Shown: in pieces, positions 1 to 7,735 of the stretch
Layout of the letters: each line of letters opens with the position of its first letter
Numbering within the stretch: position 1 is the first letter of the stretch
Source: JBOFFC01 sp051648405
GTDB taxonomy: Bacteria; Planctomycetota; Planctomycetia; Pirellulales; Lacipirellulaceae
DNA length: 12,738 bases
Assembly: GCA_051648405.1 (NCBI GenBank)
Contig: JBOFFC010000099.1
Coordinates: 1-12,738 of the forward strand
Reading direction: 5' to 3'
Program-made: the position numbers and the translations under genes
Notes under the pieces: generated by a model
The model's database searches: none
Told to the model about the DNA's origin: nothing
Seen by the model: the letters and a program-made list of their open reading frames with translations, nothing else

Positions 1-2216
1 GCGGCAATCGCGAGACGGCGTTGGTCGTCTGCCGAGAGCCCGTCGAGCGTCTCGCGGACGCGGATCTCGCTCGCAAGGACAACCGCCATCGCCCCTTCGC
101 CGGGGGCGGAGCTCATCAGCCGCGCTCGCTCGGCGACCAGCAGCGCGGCGTCTTCGAGCGACAGGACCCCGGCGGTGACCGCGGCCGCGTACTCGCCGAT
201 GCTGTGCCCGATCAGCACGTCGGGCCGAACGCCCCACGACCCCCAGAGCGCCGCCAGGCCGCACTCGACGGCGAGCAGCGCCGGCTGCGTGAAGCGGGTC
301 TCGTGGACCCGCTCGTCGTCGGCCAGCAGCAGCTCGCGCAGCGAGCAGCCAAGCGGCTCGCGGAGCGTCGCGTCGATCCGGTCGATGACGTCGCGGAAGG
401 CCGGCTCGGCCGCGTAGAGCTCGCGCCCCATGCCCGGGCGCTGCGCCCCCTGGCCGGTGAAGAGCCAAGCCGCGCGGGGGCGATCGAGCGCGCCGCGCGC
501 GCCGGTGAACACCCCCGGGGAGGACTCGCCGGCGGCCAACCGGGTGAGGCGTTCGGCGAGCTGCGGTAGGTCCGTGGCGACGATAGCCGCGCGGTGGGGG
601 AAATCGCAGCGGCCGACGTTCGCCGCCACGGCGACCTCGCCGAGCGAGGAGCCCGCCGACTCGTCCGAGCCGAGCCATTCGGCGTAGCTCGCCGCCAGCG
701 CCGCGACGCGGTCGGCGGTCCGGGCAGGCAGCTTCACGACGTGCGCCGTCCGCACGTCGTCGATCGGCTCGCCGGCGGCGGGTTCGCGGAGGGGGGCGTC
801 GCCGACCACCAGGTGCGTGTTCGTTCCACCGAAACCGAACGAGCTGACCCCAGCGACCCGCCGGCGCGGGCCCCGCTCCCACGGCATGGCGCCCGTGGGG
901 ACCGCCACGCGCGAATCGCCGAGGCGGATGTGCGGGTTGAGGCGCTCGAAGTGGAGTTGCGCTGCGGTCACGCCGTGCCGCATCAGCAGCGCGACCTTGA
1001 TCAACCCCGCGGCGCCGGAAACGGTCTCGGTGTGGCCGATGTTCGCCTTGACGCTCGTGACGCGCAGCGTCGGGTCGCTGGCCCCCCTGCGTGGGAAGAG
1101 ATCGACCAGCGCCTGCATCTCGATCGGGTCCCCAAGCGGCGTGCCGGTGCCGTGCGCCTCGACGTAATCGATATCAGCCGGCGTGAGGGCCGCTTGCGCG
1201 AGCGCCGCGAGGATGCACGCCTTCTGGCGCTCGCCGTTGGGGGCGCTGATGCCCGACGTGCGACCGTCTTGGTTTACGGCCGTGGCGAGGAGCACGGCGG
1301 CGATGTCGTCGCCCCCTTCCAGCGCGTCGGCGAGCCGCTTCAGCACGACCAGCGCGCACCCCTCGCCGCGCACGTAGCCGTTGGCGCCGGCGTCGAACGG
1401 GCGGCAGCGGCCCTCGGGGGAGAGCATCTGCGCCTTGCTGAAGGCGATCGTCGTCTCGGGGGTCAGGATCGCGTTCACACCCCCGGCGAGCGCCAGGTTC
1501 GACTCGCGGCGGCGGAGGCTCTCGACCGCCAGGTGGATCGCCAGCGAGCTCGAGCTGCACGCCGTATCGACCGCCATGCTCGGGCCGCGCAGGTCGAGCG
1601 CGTACGACACGCGGTTGGCGGCGATCGACAGCGCGTTGCCGGTCCCCATGTGGCCGTCGATCAGCTCGTAGTAGCGGTTGGATCGAGCCGGGACCTTGGC
1701 GTAGTCCGAGCCGCCAATCCCGACGTAGACCCCGGTCGCCGAGCCGGCGAGTCGGTCGGGCGCGGCGCCGGCGTTCTCGAGCGCCTGCCAGGAGACCTCG
1801 AGCAGAAGCCGCTGCTGCGGGTCCATCCGCGACGCCTCGCGTGGCGTGACGCCGAAGAACGTGGGGTCGAAGCGGTCGATCCCTTCGAGGAACGCGCCGC
1901 GCCGCGACGCCGTTTTGCCGGGGGTCCCCGGGGCGCCGTGGAACTGGTCGACGTCCCAGCGGTCGGGCGGGACCTCGGAGACCCCTTCGACGCCGTCGCG
2001 GATCAGCCGCCAGTAGGCCGCCAGGTCGGGGGCGCCGGCGAAGCGGCACGCCATGCCGACGATCGCGATCGGCTCGGCCGAAGCCCCCCCCGGCGGGCGT
2101 GGGGCGCCAGCGGGCGTGGGGTGGCCGTTGGTGGCGGCGCGCGAGGCGAGGCGCTTCTCGAGCAGCGCGCGCTGCGCGGGGCTGAGTTTCGCGAGGCGGT
2201 CGGTAAGGTCGGCCAT
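1..2216 (-). CDS. Type I polyketide synthase, N-terminal part (KS-AT), cut by left window edge
   Basis: This gene reads open from an ATG at 2216 to the left edge (738 codons seen, no stop). Residues 1-25 form a short helical leader (LSPAQRALLEKRL), followed by a Pro/Gly-rich linker. The ketosynthase spans about 49-470 and has the full catalytic set: Cys220 in DTACSSS, His355 in EAHGTGT and His395 in NIGHTE. It ends with FGFGGTNTH near 460. An acyltransferase starts near 583 (FTGQG) and has its nucleophile Ser672 in GHSIGE. A small hydrophobic residue after GHS, rather than Gln, is the pattern of malonyl-CoA-selective ATs; the second specificity motif lies outside the window. The protein starts with a KS and has no loading domain, so its first acyl group must come from a separate carrier protein. 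A GGAG lies 12 nt before the ATG. The gene lies 106 bp downstream of a same-strand oxidoreductase. The rest of the module(s) is not visible. Confidence 0.95.
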   Translation of the reverse strand, partial: MADLTDRLAKLSPAQRALLEKRLASRAATNGHPTPAGAPRPPGGASAEPIAIVGMACRFAGAPDLAAYWRLIRDGVEGVSEVPPDRWDVDQFHGAPGTPGKTASRRGAFLEGIDRFDPTFFGVTPREASRMDPQQRLLLEVSWQALENAGAAPDRLAGSATGVYVGIGGSDYAKVPARSNRYYELIDGHMGTGNALSIAANRVSYALDLRGPSMAVDTACSSSSLAIHLAVESLRRRESNLALAGGVNAILTPETTIAFSKAQMLSPEGRCRPFDAGANGYVRGEGCALVVLKRLADALEGGDDIAAVLLATAVNQDGRTSGISAPNGERQKACILAALAQAALTPADIDYVEAHGTGTPLGDPIEMQALVDLFPRRGASDPTLRVTSVKANIGHTETVSGAAGLIKVALLMRHGVTAAQLHFERLNPHIRLGDSRVAVPTGAMPWERGPRRRVAGVSSFGFGGTNTHLVVGDAPLREPAAGEPIDDVRTAHVVKLPARTADRVAALAASYAEWLGSDESAGSSLGEVAVAANVGRCDFPHRAAIVATDLPQLAERLTRLAAGESSPGVFTGARGALDRPRAAWLFTGQGAQRPGMGRELYAAEPAFRDVIDRIDATLREPLGCSLRELLLADDERVHETRFTQPALLAVECGLAALWGSWGVRPDVLIGHSIGEYAAAVTAGVLSLEDAALLVAERARLMSSAPGEGAMAVVLASEIRVRETLDGLSADDQRRLAIA

Positions 2217-2322
2217 CGGGCGCGGTTGCTCCGGAGGACAGCGGGGCGTCCATGCCGAGCGAGCGGGCGTCCTCGCCGTCGTCTGCCCCTTCGCAACCGG
2301 ACGGCGCGGGGGGCGCCTCGAA

Positions 2323-3456
2323 TCAGTCGACTTGCTCGACGGTCTGCCAAGCGTGCGCGTTGGCCGACCGCTCGACCGCTTCGAGCACGGCCACGCACCG
2401 CGCGCCGTCGAGGAAGTCGGGCTCGACCTGCTGGCCGGCGGCGATCCCCTTCACAAGATCGACCACCGCGTGGATGAACCCGTGCTCGTAGCCGAGGATG
2501 TGCCCCCCGGGCCACCAGTTGGCGAAGTACGGGTGCACGGGGTCGGTAGCGAGGAGCTTGCGGAACCCGCGCCGGCCGGGGGCGTCCGCTTCCGAGTAGA
2601 AGTCGAGGACGTTCATGTCCTCGAACATCCAGTGGAGCGAGCCGCGGCTACCGTTGATCTCGATGCCGTTGAAGTTCTTCCGCCCCGGCGCCATCCGCGT
2701 GGCCTCGAACGTGCCGATCGCCCCGTTGCCGAAGCGGGCCAGGAAGACCGACGCGTCGTCGACGGTCACCGTCCCCTTGCCCCCCTTCCCGTCGGGGCGC
2801 TCGGGGACAAACGTCTTGAGGTCCCCCACGACGTCGGTGATCTCGTCCCCCGTCAGGTAACGGGCGAGGTCGATCGAGTGCGCCGCCAAGTCTCCTAGCG
2901 CCCCGGAGCCGGCGATCTCCTTGTTGAGGCGCCAGCTCATCGGCGACGTGGCATCGACCAGCCAGTCCTGCAGGTAGACCGCGCGGACGTGGCGGACCTC
3001 GCCGATTTCGCCGGCGGCGATCATCTGCCGCGCGAGGGTCACCGCCGGGCAGCGGCGGTAGTTGAAGTTCACCATGTGGACGACCCCCGCCTTGCGCACG
3101 GCGGCGAGCATCTCGCGGCACTCGGCCAGGGTGTTCGCCAGCGGCTTCTCGCAGAAGACGTGCTTGCCGGCCTCGGCGGCGGCGATCGCGATTCCCGCGT
3201 GGGTGTCGCCGGGCGAGCCGACGTCGATCAGGTCGATGTCGTCACGGGCCACCAGCTTGCGCCAGTCAGTCTCGATCGACTCCCAGCCGAAGCGGTCGGC
3301 GAAGGCCCGCAGGGAGGCCTCGTCGCGGCCGCAGACGGCCTTCATGACCGGCTTCGCGGGGAGGTCAAAGAACTTGGCGGCGGTCAGGAACGCGTTCGAG
3401 TGGGCCTTGCCCATGAACTTCGTTCCGACCAGGCCAACGCGGGTCTCGGCAGCCAT
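2323..3456 (-). CDS. Gfo/Idh/MocA family NAD(P)-dependent oxidoreductase
   Basis: This is a cytoplasmic dehydrogenase of 377 aa, the usual family size. The N-terminal Rossmann domain (about 5-125) has the nucleotide-binding loop VGLVGTKFMG at 7-16 and the family hallmark CEKP with Lys104. The C-terminal alpha/beta domain carries AAHSIDLARYLTG with His193 at the expected catalytic position, and the segment NFNYRRCPAV at 130-139. Family members oxidise or reduce sugars, inositols and related polyols; nothing in the sequence fixes the substrate. I chose the ATG at 3456 because the Rossmann strand begins four residues later. An in-frame upstream start would add 21 Pro-rich residues without family character. 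It may share a transcript with the PKS 106 bp downstream. Such enzymes are abundant in planctomycetes, so the adjacency alone does not assign it to polyketide tailoring. Confidence 0.95.
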   Translation of the reverse strand: MAAETRVGLVGTKFMGKAHSNAFLTAAKFFDLPAKPVMKAVCGRDEASLRAFADRFGWESIETDWRKLVARDDIDLIDVGSPGDTHAGIAIAAAEAGKHVFCEKPLANTLAECREMLAAVRKAGVVHMVNFNYRRCPAVTLARQMIAAGEIGEVRHVRAVYLQDWLVDATSPMSWRLNKEIAGSGALGDLAAHSIDLARYLTGDEITDVVGDLKTFVPERPDGKGGKGTVTVDDASVFLARFGNGAIGTFEATRMAPGRKNFNGIEINGSRGSLHWMFEDMNVLDFYSEADAPGRRGFRKLLATDPVHPYFANWWPGGHILGYEHGFIHAVVDLVKGIAAGQQVEPDFLDGARCVAVLEAVERSANAHAWQTVEQVD

Positions 3457-3663
3457 GGGGGACGAGGGCCCTTGGTGAGGAAGGCCCCTAGGGAGGAGGT
3501 TTCGAGGGGGGAGGCACACGGGCGGCCCCGCAGCTTAACCCCCCCGCGAGCCGCTCGGAACCGTCGGGGCCGCTGCGGTGGGCGAGGCGGGCGTGTCATC
3601 TCGTCGATCGGTCCTTATCCTGTGATCCTGTCACGCTTCCGTCGCCCCTCCCGAGTGTCCGCG
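3457..3663. promoter_or_regulatory. Divergent intergenic region between the oxidoreductase and the acyltransferase gene
   Basis: These 207 bp separate two divergently transcribed genes, so promoters for both should lie here. I see no convincing -35/-10 pair. The only structure noted is a 9-nt inverted repeat, 3522-3530 with 3565-3573 (GCGGCCCCG / CGGGGCCGC, 34-nt loop). It could be chance at this GC content. A stretch less GC-rich than its surroundings, about 3596-3635, is the more plausible place for the plus-strand promoter. No coding sequence is supported. Confidence 0.35.
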
Positions 3664-4872
3664 ATGTCCGCCGACGTACCGAAGGCCGAGCGCCTGCTGT
3701 CGCTCGACGTGATGCGCGGGGCGACGATCATGGCGATGATCCTCGTCAACAACCCGGGGACCTGGGGCGCCATGTACGGGCCCCTGGCGCACGCCGACTG
3801 GCACGGCTGGACCCCCACGGACCTGATCTTCCCGTTCTTCGTGTTCATGGTCGGCGTGGCGATGGCCTACTCGCTGACCAAGTACACCGCGGGGGACGCC
3901 CGGCCGACCGGCGCGCTCTACGTGCGGATCGCGCGGCGGGTGTTTCTGCTGATCTTCTTGGGCCTAGTGCTGGCGGCGGCGGGGCGGATCTGCGCGCTGC
4001 TGGTGGGGCGGTTCGAGGGGTGGGACTGGGCCACGCTGCGCTGGCCCGGCGTGTTGCAGCGGATCGCGCTGGCGTACCTGGGGGCGTCGCTCGTGGTGCT
4101 CTGGCTGCGGGGCAAGTGGCAGGTCGTGGCGGCGGTCGCGCTGCTCGGCGGCTACAGCGCGATGCTGTGGTTCTTGCCGCCGGGGGTGTCGATCGACGAG
4201 CGTCTCGGCCAGAAGCAAAACGTCGTCCGGCAGGTGGACCTCGCCCTATTCGGCGCCATCCACATGTACACCCAGGCCACCGACCACCCGACCGACCCCG
4301 AGGGGCTCCTCAGCACGCTGCCGGCGATCGTCACGGCGCTCGCCGGGTACGGGACCGGGCTGTACGTCCGCGCGCGGCACGTCTGCGGCGGGCGCGTGAC
4401 GCGGCTGGTGGGGGTCGGCGCCATCGTCGCGGCGGTGGGGATCGCTTGGGACCTGGTCCCCGTCGCGAACTTCAGCATGCCGATCAACAAGGCCCTCTGG
4501 ACCCCCAGCTTCGTCCTGCTGACGGCCGGGCTGGGGATGGTCGCGCTGGGGGCGTGCCTCGCCCTGTTCGACGTTCTGGGTAGCGGCAAGCGCTGGGCGG
4601 CGCGGCTCGCCCTCCCCTTCCAGATGGTCGGCGTGAACGCGATCTTCGTGTTTGTGATGTCGGGCCTCGTGGCGCGGATGCTGGGGACGCTGAAGGTGGG
4701 GGAGCAGAGCCTCCACGCGTGGCTCTACGAATCGGCTTTCGTCGAGCCGCTCGCGGCGCTGGGGTATGCCGACCCCCGCTTGGCGTCGCTGGGGTTCGCG
4801 CTGGCGACGGTTGGGTTCTGGTGGCTGGTGCTCGCGGCGATGTGGTCCAAGGGTTGGAGCGTGAGGGTTTAG
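3664..4872 (+). CDS. HGSNAT/DUF5009-like membrane acyltransferase family protein
   Basis: This is a polytopic inner-membrane protein of 402 aa with about ten hydrophobic segments. It belongs to the family containing heparan-alpha-glucosaminide N-acetyltransferase (HGSNAT), bacterial NagX and DUF5009 proteins. Diagnostic features are the start LLSLDVMRGATIMAMILVN at 11-29, and HADWHGWTPTDLIFPFF at 43-59 with His43, His47 and Asp53. Further on are a central loop that includes LLSTLPAIVTALAGYGTG and a late QMVGVNAIFVFVMSG segment. HGSNAT-type proteins transfer acetyl groups across the membrane to amino sugars; the bacterial role is mostly unproven, and the substrate here is unknown. The ATG at 3664 is chosen because LDVxRG normally lies 10-20 residues from the N-terminus. 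The frame stays open far upstream only because of GC bias. A methyltransferase starts 7 bp after the stop, so the two probably form an operon. Confidence 0.9.
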   Translation: MSADVPKAERLLSLDVMRGATIMAMILVNNPGTWGAMYGPLAHADWHGWTPTDLIFPFFVFMVGVAMAYSLTKYTAGDARPTGALYVRIARRVFLLIFLGLVLAAAGRICALLVGRFEGWDWATLRWPGVLQRIALAYLGASLVVLWLRGKWQVVAAVALLGGYSAMLWFLPPGVSIDERLGQKQNVVRQVDLALFGAIHMYTQATDHPTDPEGLLSTLPAIVTALAGYGTGLYVRARHVCGGRVTRLVGVGAIVAAVGIAWDLVPVANFSMPINKALWTPSFVLLTAGLGMVALGACLALFDVLGSGKRWAARLALPFQMVGVNAIFVFVMSGLVARMLGTLKVGEQSLHAWLYESAFVEPLAALGYADPRLASLGFALATVGFWWLVLAAMWSKGWSVRV

Positions 4873-4879
4873 CAGCGAC

Positions 4880-5545
4880 ATGCCGAAGCGCCGCCCGAAG
4901 AAACGCCCGCGCAGCTCGCGCCTGGCGACCGTGCCGCTCGACCCGCCGGTGCGGCCGCTGGCGCAGCGCGTCCAGGCGCTGCTGGACGACGCCGACGAGC
5001 GGATCGAGCGGTTCGTGTTCGACCACCGCGACAACCCCGTGCCGGCCTTCGTGCCGTGCGACTTCGTGTCGGTGCACTACGCGATCGAGCGGATCGTCGA
5101 GTTAAACCTGGCGCCCGGGAACCGGTTCGTCGAGTGGGGGAGCGGCCTGGGCGTGGTAACGTGCCTCGCCGGTTTCGCCGGTTTCGACGCGATCGGCATC
5201 GAGATCGAGCCCGAGCTCGTCGAGGCGTCGATCGAGCTGGCCGCCGACCACGGCGCCGAGGCGGAGTTCGTGTGCGGCAGCTTCGTCCCGGTAGGGGCGG
5301 ACGACGTGCTCGAACGGCACGCGTCGAGCCTGGCGCGCAACGTCACGTGGCTACGCTCCGACGGGGACGACGCCTACGACGAGCTGGGGCTCGACCCCGA
5401 CGACTTCGACTTCGTGTTCGCCTACCCGTGGCCGGGCGAAGAGGGGGTCGTGTTCGACCTGTTCGCCGAGTACGCCTCGGTCGGCGCACTGCTGCTCACC
5501 CACCACGGCGAGGAAGACCTGCGTCTGCGCCGCAAAGTCCGCTGA
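4880..5545 (+). CDS. Class I SAM-dependent methyltransferase, substrate unknown
   Basis: This is a protein of 221 aa with a strongly basic N-terminus (KRRPKKRPRSSR). It is followed by a helical region and then a Rossmann-like methyltransferase core. Motif I is FVEWGSGLG at 83-91. The acidic residue ending strand 2 is in GIEIEPE (Glu108/Glu110), where the SAM ribose hydroxyls bind. A motif IV-like strand, DFDFVFAYPWPGEE, runs from 175 to 188. The E-x-G-S-G-x-G loop and following GIEIEPE resemble DOT1/lysine-methyltransferase-like folds, so a protein substrate is possible but unproven. The C-terminus (THHGEEDLRLRRKVR) is short, with no extra domain. It starts 7 bp after the acyltransferase stop, with no clear ribosome binding site, which suggests co-transcription. 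I cannot name the methyl acceptor. Confidence 0.85.
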   Translation: MPKRRPKKRPRSSRLATVPLDPPVRPLAQRVQALLDDADERIERFVFDHRDNPVPAFVPCDFVSVHYAIERIVELNLAPGNRFVEWGSGLGVVTCLAGFAGFDAIGIEIEPELVEASIELAADHGAEAEFVCGSFVPVGADDVLERHASSLARNVTWLRSDGDDAYDELGLDPDDFDFVFAYPWPGEEGVVFDLFAEYASVGALLLTHHGEEDLRLRRKVR

Positions 5546-5714
5546 ACGCGAATGGAACCACGGATGAACACAGATAGGGGGCTGCCGACTCGAGAGCCGT
5601 GGCGGTTGTCGTAAGGGTACGAAGAAGAGAGAACCGCTCGCGACGCTGCCCTGACCGATCTTTACCTGCGTTAATCCGTGTTCATCTGTGGTTCCCTCCT
5701 TCTAAGTCGTTTCC
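5546..5714. other. Non-coding spacer between methyltransferase and UbiD genes
   Basis: This spacer of 169 bp has no supported gene. It is less GC-rich than its surroundings and is mostly filled by the inverted repeat 5554-5575 / 5674-5695 and the sequence between its arms. A small inner inverted pair (GCGGTT near 5602, AACCGC near 5632) could extend the secondary structure. The UbiD promoter presumably lies within or after the right arm. Confidence 0.6.
5554..5695. repeat. Long inverted repeat of the 'ACCACGGATGAACACAGAT' type
   Basis: The left arm 5554-5575 begins GGAACCACGGATGAACAC. The right arm 5674-5695 is its reverse complement except at two of 22 positions; one becomes a G-U pair in RNA, the other an A-C mismatch. 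The loop is 98 nt. Each arm is internally repetitive (variants of GGATGAACAC/AGATGAACAC). From general knowledge, similar 'accacggatgaacac' text recurs in planctomycete intergenic regions, so this is probably a dispersed genomic repeat. I cannot count copies from one window. Confidence 0.75.
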
Positions 5715-7730
5715 GTGTCGTACCGTTCGTTGCGAGAGTGCGTTGACGACCTCGAGCGGCGTGGGCAGTTGCGACGGATCGACGCGCCGATCGACGCCTA
5801 CCTCGAGGCCGCGGCGATCCACCGCCGCGTGTTCCAGGCGCGCGGACCGGCGCTCTACTTCGCGAACGTCGCCGGCTGCCGCTTCCCGATGGTCAGCAAC
5901 CTGTTCGGGACGCTCGAGCGGTCGCGGCTCATGTTTCGCGACACCTACCAGACGGTGCAGCGGCTGATCGAACTGAAGGTCGATCCGACCCGCGTGCTCA
6001 AGGCCCCGCTGAAGTACGCCGCCGCGCCGCTCGCCGCTTGGCGGATGCTCCCTAAGCAGGTCCACACGGGCCCGGTGATGGAACACCAGACGTGCATCGA
6101 AGAGCTGCCGCGCCAAACGAGCTGGCCGCGCGACGGGGGGCCCTTCGTCACCCTGCCGCAGGTCTACACCGAGGACCCGCACGCGCCGGGGTTGATGAAG
6201 TCGAACCTCGGCATGTACCGCATCCAGCTCGCGGGGAACAACTACGACCCTGACACGCGCGCGGGGATGGCGGTCGGCGAGCGCGGCGAGGTCGGCCTGC
6301 ACTACCAGTTGCACCGCTCGATCGGCGTCCACCAGGCGGAGACGATGCGCGCCGGGAAGCCGTTCCGCGTGAACGTGTTCGTCGGGGGGACGCCGGCGAT
6401 GAACCTCGCCGCGGTGATGCCGCTCCCCGAGGGGATGAGCGAGCTGACGTTCGCCGGGGCGCTCGGCGGACGGCGCGTCCGCATGGTCTGTCGCCCCGGG
6501 GGGCTGCCGGTCTACGCCGACGCCGACTTCGCGATCTGCGGGACGGTGGTCCCCGGCGCAAGCGGCGAGCGCGGCCTCCCGCTGATGAAGCCCGAGGGGC
6601 CGTTCGGCGACCACCTGGGGTACTACTCGCTGCGGCACCCGTTCCCCGTGCTGCGGGTCGAGAAGGTCTACCACCGCCGCGACCCGATCTGGGCTTTCAC
6701 GGTGGTTGGTCGCCCGCCGCAAGAGGACACGGCCTTCGGCGACCTGATCCACGACCTCACGGGCCCGGTGATCCCCTCCGTTCTGCCGGGTGTTGTCGGG
6801 GTGAACGCGGTCGATGCGGCGGGGGTCCACCCGCTCTTGCTGGCGCTGGGGAGCGAGCGTTACATGCCGTTCCTTGCCGAGCCGCGCCCGCAAGAGATCC
6901 TCACGCAGGCCTCGGCGATCCTCGGACAGGGGCAACTGTCACTCGCCAAGTTCTTGTGGATCGCCGACGCGGGGACGTGGCCCGACCGCGCCGCTGCGCT
7001 CCACGACCTGCACGCCTTGCGGCCGTACTTCGAGCACGTCCTGCGTCGCGCCGACTGGACGCGCGACCTGCACTTCCAGACGCAGACCACGATCGACACG
7101 CTCGACTACACGGGGGACGCGCTCAACGCCGGGTCGAAGCTGGTAGTCGCCGCCGCGGGGCCGCCACGGTTCGACCTGGCGACCGAGCTGCCGCCGAGCA
7201 TGACCCTCCCCGACGGTTACGGCGACGCGCGGCTCGTGATGCCGGGGGTCGTGGCGATCCGCGGGCCGAAGCTCGCCGCGCCGTCGTTCGACTACGACGC
7301 CTCGCGTCGCGGCCTCGACGCCAACGGCGGAGCGACGGGGGAAGAGGTCGAGGCCGCCGGCCTTGCGCAGGCCCACACGGCGGCGCGCTCAGAGATCGAG
7401 CGCCTCTGCCGCGGCGTCCCGCTCGACCACCCGCTGAACCGCTTCCGCCTCGTGGTGGTGGTCGATGACCCGGCGATGGTCGCCGCGCCGTTGGGGGAGC
7501 ACGGCCTGGGGAACTGGTTGTGGACCGTCTTCACCCGCGCGAACCCCGCGGCCGACGTGTGGGGGGTGAAGCCCTTCACGCGCCAGAAGCACTGGGGGTG
7601 CCTCGGAGCGCTGGTGATCGACGCCCGCGTCAAGCCGCACCACGCCCCCGCGATGGAGGAAGACCCGCGGGTGACGGCCAAGATCGAGTCGATGGCCGTC
7701 CGCGGGGGTCCGCTCGCCGGGCTGTTCTAG
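5715..7730 (+). CDS. UbiD-family prenylated-FMN-dependent decarboxylase, long form
   Basis: This is a predicted reversible (de)carboxylase of unsaturated or aromatic acids that uses prenylated FMN and a divalent metal. It matches UbiD in order: an N-terminal SYRSLRECVDDLERRGQLRRI, the cofactor/metal motif SNLGMYRIQ with Asn164, then the catalytic segment EGPFGDHLGYYS with Glu294 and Asp299. VVGRPPQED follows. In E. coli UbiD the same place reads EGPYGDHTGYY, so the Asp is normal. At 671 aa it is much longer than classical UbiD (about 500 aa). The extra length is at the C-terminus, where a second segment resembling the UbiD C-terminal fold begins near 577 (RLVVVVDDP). The start is GTG at 5715; no in-frame ATG fits the conserved N-terminus. 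A role in menaquinone synthesis is plausible for this phylum but not shown; no UbiX-type flavin prenyltransferase is in the window. Confidence 0.92.
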   Translation: MSYRSLRECVDDLERRGQLRRIDAPIDAYLEAAAIHRRVFQARGPALYFANVAGCRFPMVSNLFGTLERSRLMFRDTYQTVQRLIELKVDPTRVLKAPLKYAAAPLAAWRMLPKQVHTGPVMEHQTCIEELPRQTSWPRDGGPFVTLPQVYTEDPHAPGLMKSNLGMYRIQLAGNNYDPDTRAGMAVGERGEVGLHYQLHRSIGVHQAETMRAGKPFRVNVFVGGTPAMNLAAVMPLPEGMSELTFAGALGGRRVRMVCRPGGLPVYADADFAICGTVVPGASGERGLPLMKPEGPFGDHLGYYSLRHPFPVLRVEKVYHRRDPIWAFTVVGRPPQEDTAFGDLIHDLTGPVIPSVLPGVVGVNAVDAAGVHPLLLALGSERYMPFLAEPRPQEILTQASAILGQGQLSLAKFLWIADAGTWPDRAAALHDLHALRPYFEHVLRRADWTRDLHFQTQTTIDTLDYTGDALNAGSKLVVAAAGPPRFDLATELPPSMTLPDGYGDARLVMPGVVAIRGPKLAAPSFDYDASRRGLDANGGATGEEVEAAGLAQAHTAARSEIERLCRGVPLDHPLNRFRLVVVVDDPAMVAAPLGEHGLGNWLWTVFTRANPAADVWGVKPFTRQKHWGCLGALVIDARVKPHHAPAMEEDPRVTAKIESMAVRGGPLAGLF

Positions 7731-7735
7731 CTCTA

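Noticed and set aside
594..2477. A 627-codon plus-strand open frame opposite the PKS
   Set aside because: It is antisense to a KS-AT with all catalytic motifs in order, and its translation is Arg/Ala/Asp-rich without any domain. This is a GC-driven shadow frame.
3522..3573. A 9-nt inverted repeat in the divergent intergenic region as an operator
   Set aside because: Arms made only of G and C with a 34-nt loop are expected by chance at this base composition, and no second copy supports an operator.
2989..3663. An upstream extension of the acyltransferase gene in the same frame
   Set aside because: It would run antisense through the oxidoreductase and add 225 residues before the conserved LDVMRG start. 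The ATG at 3664 fits the family.
6594..6611. Asp instead of Glu in the UbiD EGPFGx catalytic motif, considered as a possible lost catalytic residue
   Set aside because: Fdc-type enzymes have Glu there, but UbiD proper has EGPxGDH. Asp299 is therefore the normal state for this branch.
5682..6935. A 417-codon minus-strand open frame opposite UbiD
   Set aside because: It overlaps the conserved UbiD N-terminal half and its composition is typical of a high-GC reverse frame.
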